6,909 nt of DNA from a bacterium (lineage in GTDB: Bacteria; Armatimonadota; HRBIN16): NCBI GenBank assembly GCA_025057335.1, contig JANWXG010000146.1:1-6909 (forward strand), written 5' to 3'. How positions within the stretch are numbered: the stretch's first letter is position 1; the number at the start of each line of letters is the position of its first letter. A program made the position numbers and the translations under genes. The notes under the pieces were generated by a model. The model saw only the letters and a list, made by a program, of their open reading frames with translations, was not told where the DNA came from and made no database searches. Below are positions 5,817-6,909 of the stretch, in pieces.

Positions 5817-5921
5817 GCGCGTCCTCACGCGCTCCTGCAGGTGAAGCCTGCACGACGGACGTCCGTCGCTTGTCGTGCGCACTTCAGTGCGCTCCTGCAG
5901 GCTGAAGCCTGCACTACAGAA
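5817..5921. repeat. Composite palindromic repeat, two tandem units of 60 bases
   Basis: The first unit is hairpin GCGCGT-CCTC-ACGCGC (5817-5832), then CTCCTGCAGGTGAAGCCTGC, then the perfect 16-base palindrome CGACGGACGTCCGTCG (5853-5868). The second unit starts exactly 60 bases later with GCGCAC-TTCA-GTGCGC (5877-5892), then CTCCTGCAGGCTGAAGCCTG, including hairpin 5897-5912, then CACTACA. It begins about 30 bases after the pyrE stop and ends about 30 bases before the AAA+ gene. It may help end pyrE transcription, though no U-tract follows. Confidence 0.7.
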
Positions 5922-5952
5922 GTCTCTAGTCCGTTGCTCCGTTTCTCGCCTT

Positions 5953-6909
5953 ATGATGGAAAGCGTTATTCGCGCTCTACGCGCCGCGCTGCAAACCGAC
6001 CCGGGCGACGTCGAGGTGCGGATGCACCTGGCTCAACTGCTGCAAGACGCTGGTCAGTATGCGGAAGCGCTTGCTGAGTACCGCGCCGTGCTGCGCTACC
6101 AGCCCCATCATCCCGATGCCTGGCTGGGCGTGGCGCGAAACTTGCACGCCCTGGGACGCGAACAGGAAGCGTATCACGAGTTGCAGGCTCTGCTGGAACA
6201 CTATCCTGACCTCATCGAAGCGCACCTGCTTCGCGAGCGATGGGGACTTGCGAATCCGGAGGTCGCAGACAGAGAGGAGCCTCTCGCTCCTGAGGATGAA
6301 ACCCCTTTCCCCTTGAGCCAGCCAAGCGTCTCCTTCGCGGACATCGGCGGGATGGAGGAGGTTAAGGAACAGATTCGGCTGATGGTGCTCTACCCGCTGC
6401 AGCATCCCGAAATCTACCAGACCTACGGCAGGCAGATGGGAGGCGGTGTGTTGCTCTACGGACCTCCGGGCTGCGGCAAGACGCTGCTGGCGAAAGCTAC
6501 TGCTGCCGAGAGCGGACTGCCTCTGCTCTACGTGGCGGTGAGCGATGTCCTCTCCCCTTGGTTTGGCGAGAGCGAGCGAACCCTTCATCTCGTGTTCGAG
6601 ACCGCCCGCCGACATGCGCCCTGCGTTCTGTTCATCGATGAGGTAGACGCCATTGGCGTGAAGCGTTACGATGCACACGTCGTTGCCCGGCCGCTGGTCA
6701 GCCAGTTCCTGGAGGAGACCGACGGCATCCGCTCGGAGAGGGCGTCCGTGCTGCTGCTGGCAGCGACGAACGCGCCCTGGCACGTCGACCCTGCCCTGCT
6801 GCGCCCAGGCAGGTTTGACCGCGTCCTGTTTGTGCCTCCGCCTGACCAGAGAGCGCGCACGGAAATCCTCCGCATTCACCTGCGAGACAAGCCCGTCGAG
6901 CCACGCTTC
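5953..6909 (+). CDS. TPR + AAA+ ATPase fusion, CDC48/FtsH-like (3' partial)
   Basis: The frame from the ATG at 5953 (or 5956) is open for 319 codons to the window edge, so the C-terminus is missing. Residues 1-95 hold two to three TPR helical pairs (VEVRMHLAQLLQDAGQYAEA, then PDAWLGVARNLHALGREQEA). A charged linker (100-125) follows, then a AAA+ core starting at SFADIGGMEEVK (127-138). It has Walker A GPPGCGKT (170-177), pore-loop-like WFGESE (203-208), Walker B LFIDE (226-230), sensor 1 Asn273 and arginine fingers in RPGRFDR (284-290). All nucleotide-handling residues are present. This is the classical AAA clade (FtsH, CDC48/VCP, spastin), which forms hexamers that thread or remodel proteins. 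Whether a protease domain, a second AAA domain or nothing follows lies beyond the edge. The TPR part probably binds clients or partners. No clear ribosome binding site precedes the start. Confidence 0.9.
   Translation, partial: MMESVIRALRAALQTDPGDVEVRMHLAQLLQDAGQYAEALAEYRAVLRYQPHHPDAWLGVARNLHALGREQEAYHELQALLEHYPDLIEAHLLRERWGLANPEVADREEPLAPEDETPFPLSQPSVSFADIGGMEEVKEQIRLMVLYPLQHPEIYQTYGRQMGGGVLLYGPPGCGKTLLAKATAAESGLPLLYVAVSDVLSPWFGESERTLHLVFETARRHAPCVLFIDEVDAIGVKRYDAHVVARPLVSQFLEETDGIRSERASVLLLAATNAPWHVDPALLRPGRFDRVLFVPPPDQRARTEILRIHLRDKPVEPRF

Noticed and set aside
5977..6879. 300-codon open frame on the minus strand
   Set aside because: It has no recognisable domain and lies opposite the TPR-AAA+ gene, whose + frame shows Walker A, Walker B, sensor and arginine finger motifs. 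It is a shadow of GC-rich codon use.

Overview
This window is about 6.9 kb of GC-rich bacterial chromosome. Genes are tightly packed but separated by islands of short palindromic repeats. The repeats, the thermophile-type orotate phosphoribosyltransferase and the mix of gene families suggest Armatimonadota or Chloroflexota, possibly thermophilic. That assignment is a guess from pattern and no marker gene fixes it. There is no tRNA, rRNA, transposase, CRISPR array or phage gene.

Layout. (1) At the left edge is the 3' part of a coiled-coil protein with a degenerate PD-(D/E)XK nuclease-like domain (+ strand, ends at 590). It converges on a GAF-GGDEF protein (- strand, 664-1710), with a GC-rich hairpin between them. 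(2) A divergent intergenic region (1711-1887) leads into an ABC transporter ATPase (1888-2838). (3) A gene-free stretch of 640 bases (2839-3478) is filled with two families of inverted repeats. (4) A three-gene cluster follows: an ABC-2 type permease, a 63-residue membrane protein with a His/acid-rich segment, and a membrane-anchored TPR protein. These genes are 4 bases apart and then overlapping, so they are almost certainly co-transcribed and translationally coupled. (5) After a 177-base spacer carrying another repeat copy comes pyrE (5189-5785). (6) After a spacer with two tandem repeat units comes a TPR + AAA+ ATPase fusion (5953 to the right edge). It has no stop codon in the window and faces a longer but meaningless antisense reading frame.

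How the genes may work together. The ATPase and the permease carry the parts expected of one ABC-2 exporter. The small membrane protein and the TPR protein look like accessory subunits, so the proposed unit is a four-protein membrane complex whose ATPase gene has been split from the rest by a repeat island. The GAF-GGDEF protein is probably a sensor that no longer makes cyclic di-GMP, because two conserved active-site positions are changed. pyrE is housekeeping (UMP synthesis). The AAA+ protein has a CDC48/FtsH-like ATPase core with a TPR adaptor-like N-terminus, which suggests a substrate-remodelling machine with unknown clients.

The points most worth a second look are the composite three-stem repeat seen in three intergenic regions, the ABC/small-protein/TPR module, the TPR-AAA+ fusion and the degenerate GGDEF site. 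I did not see a clear, wholly new defence or mobile system.
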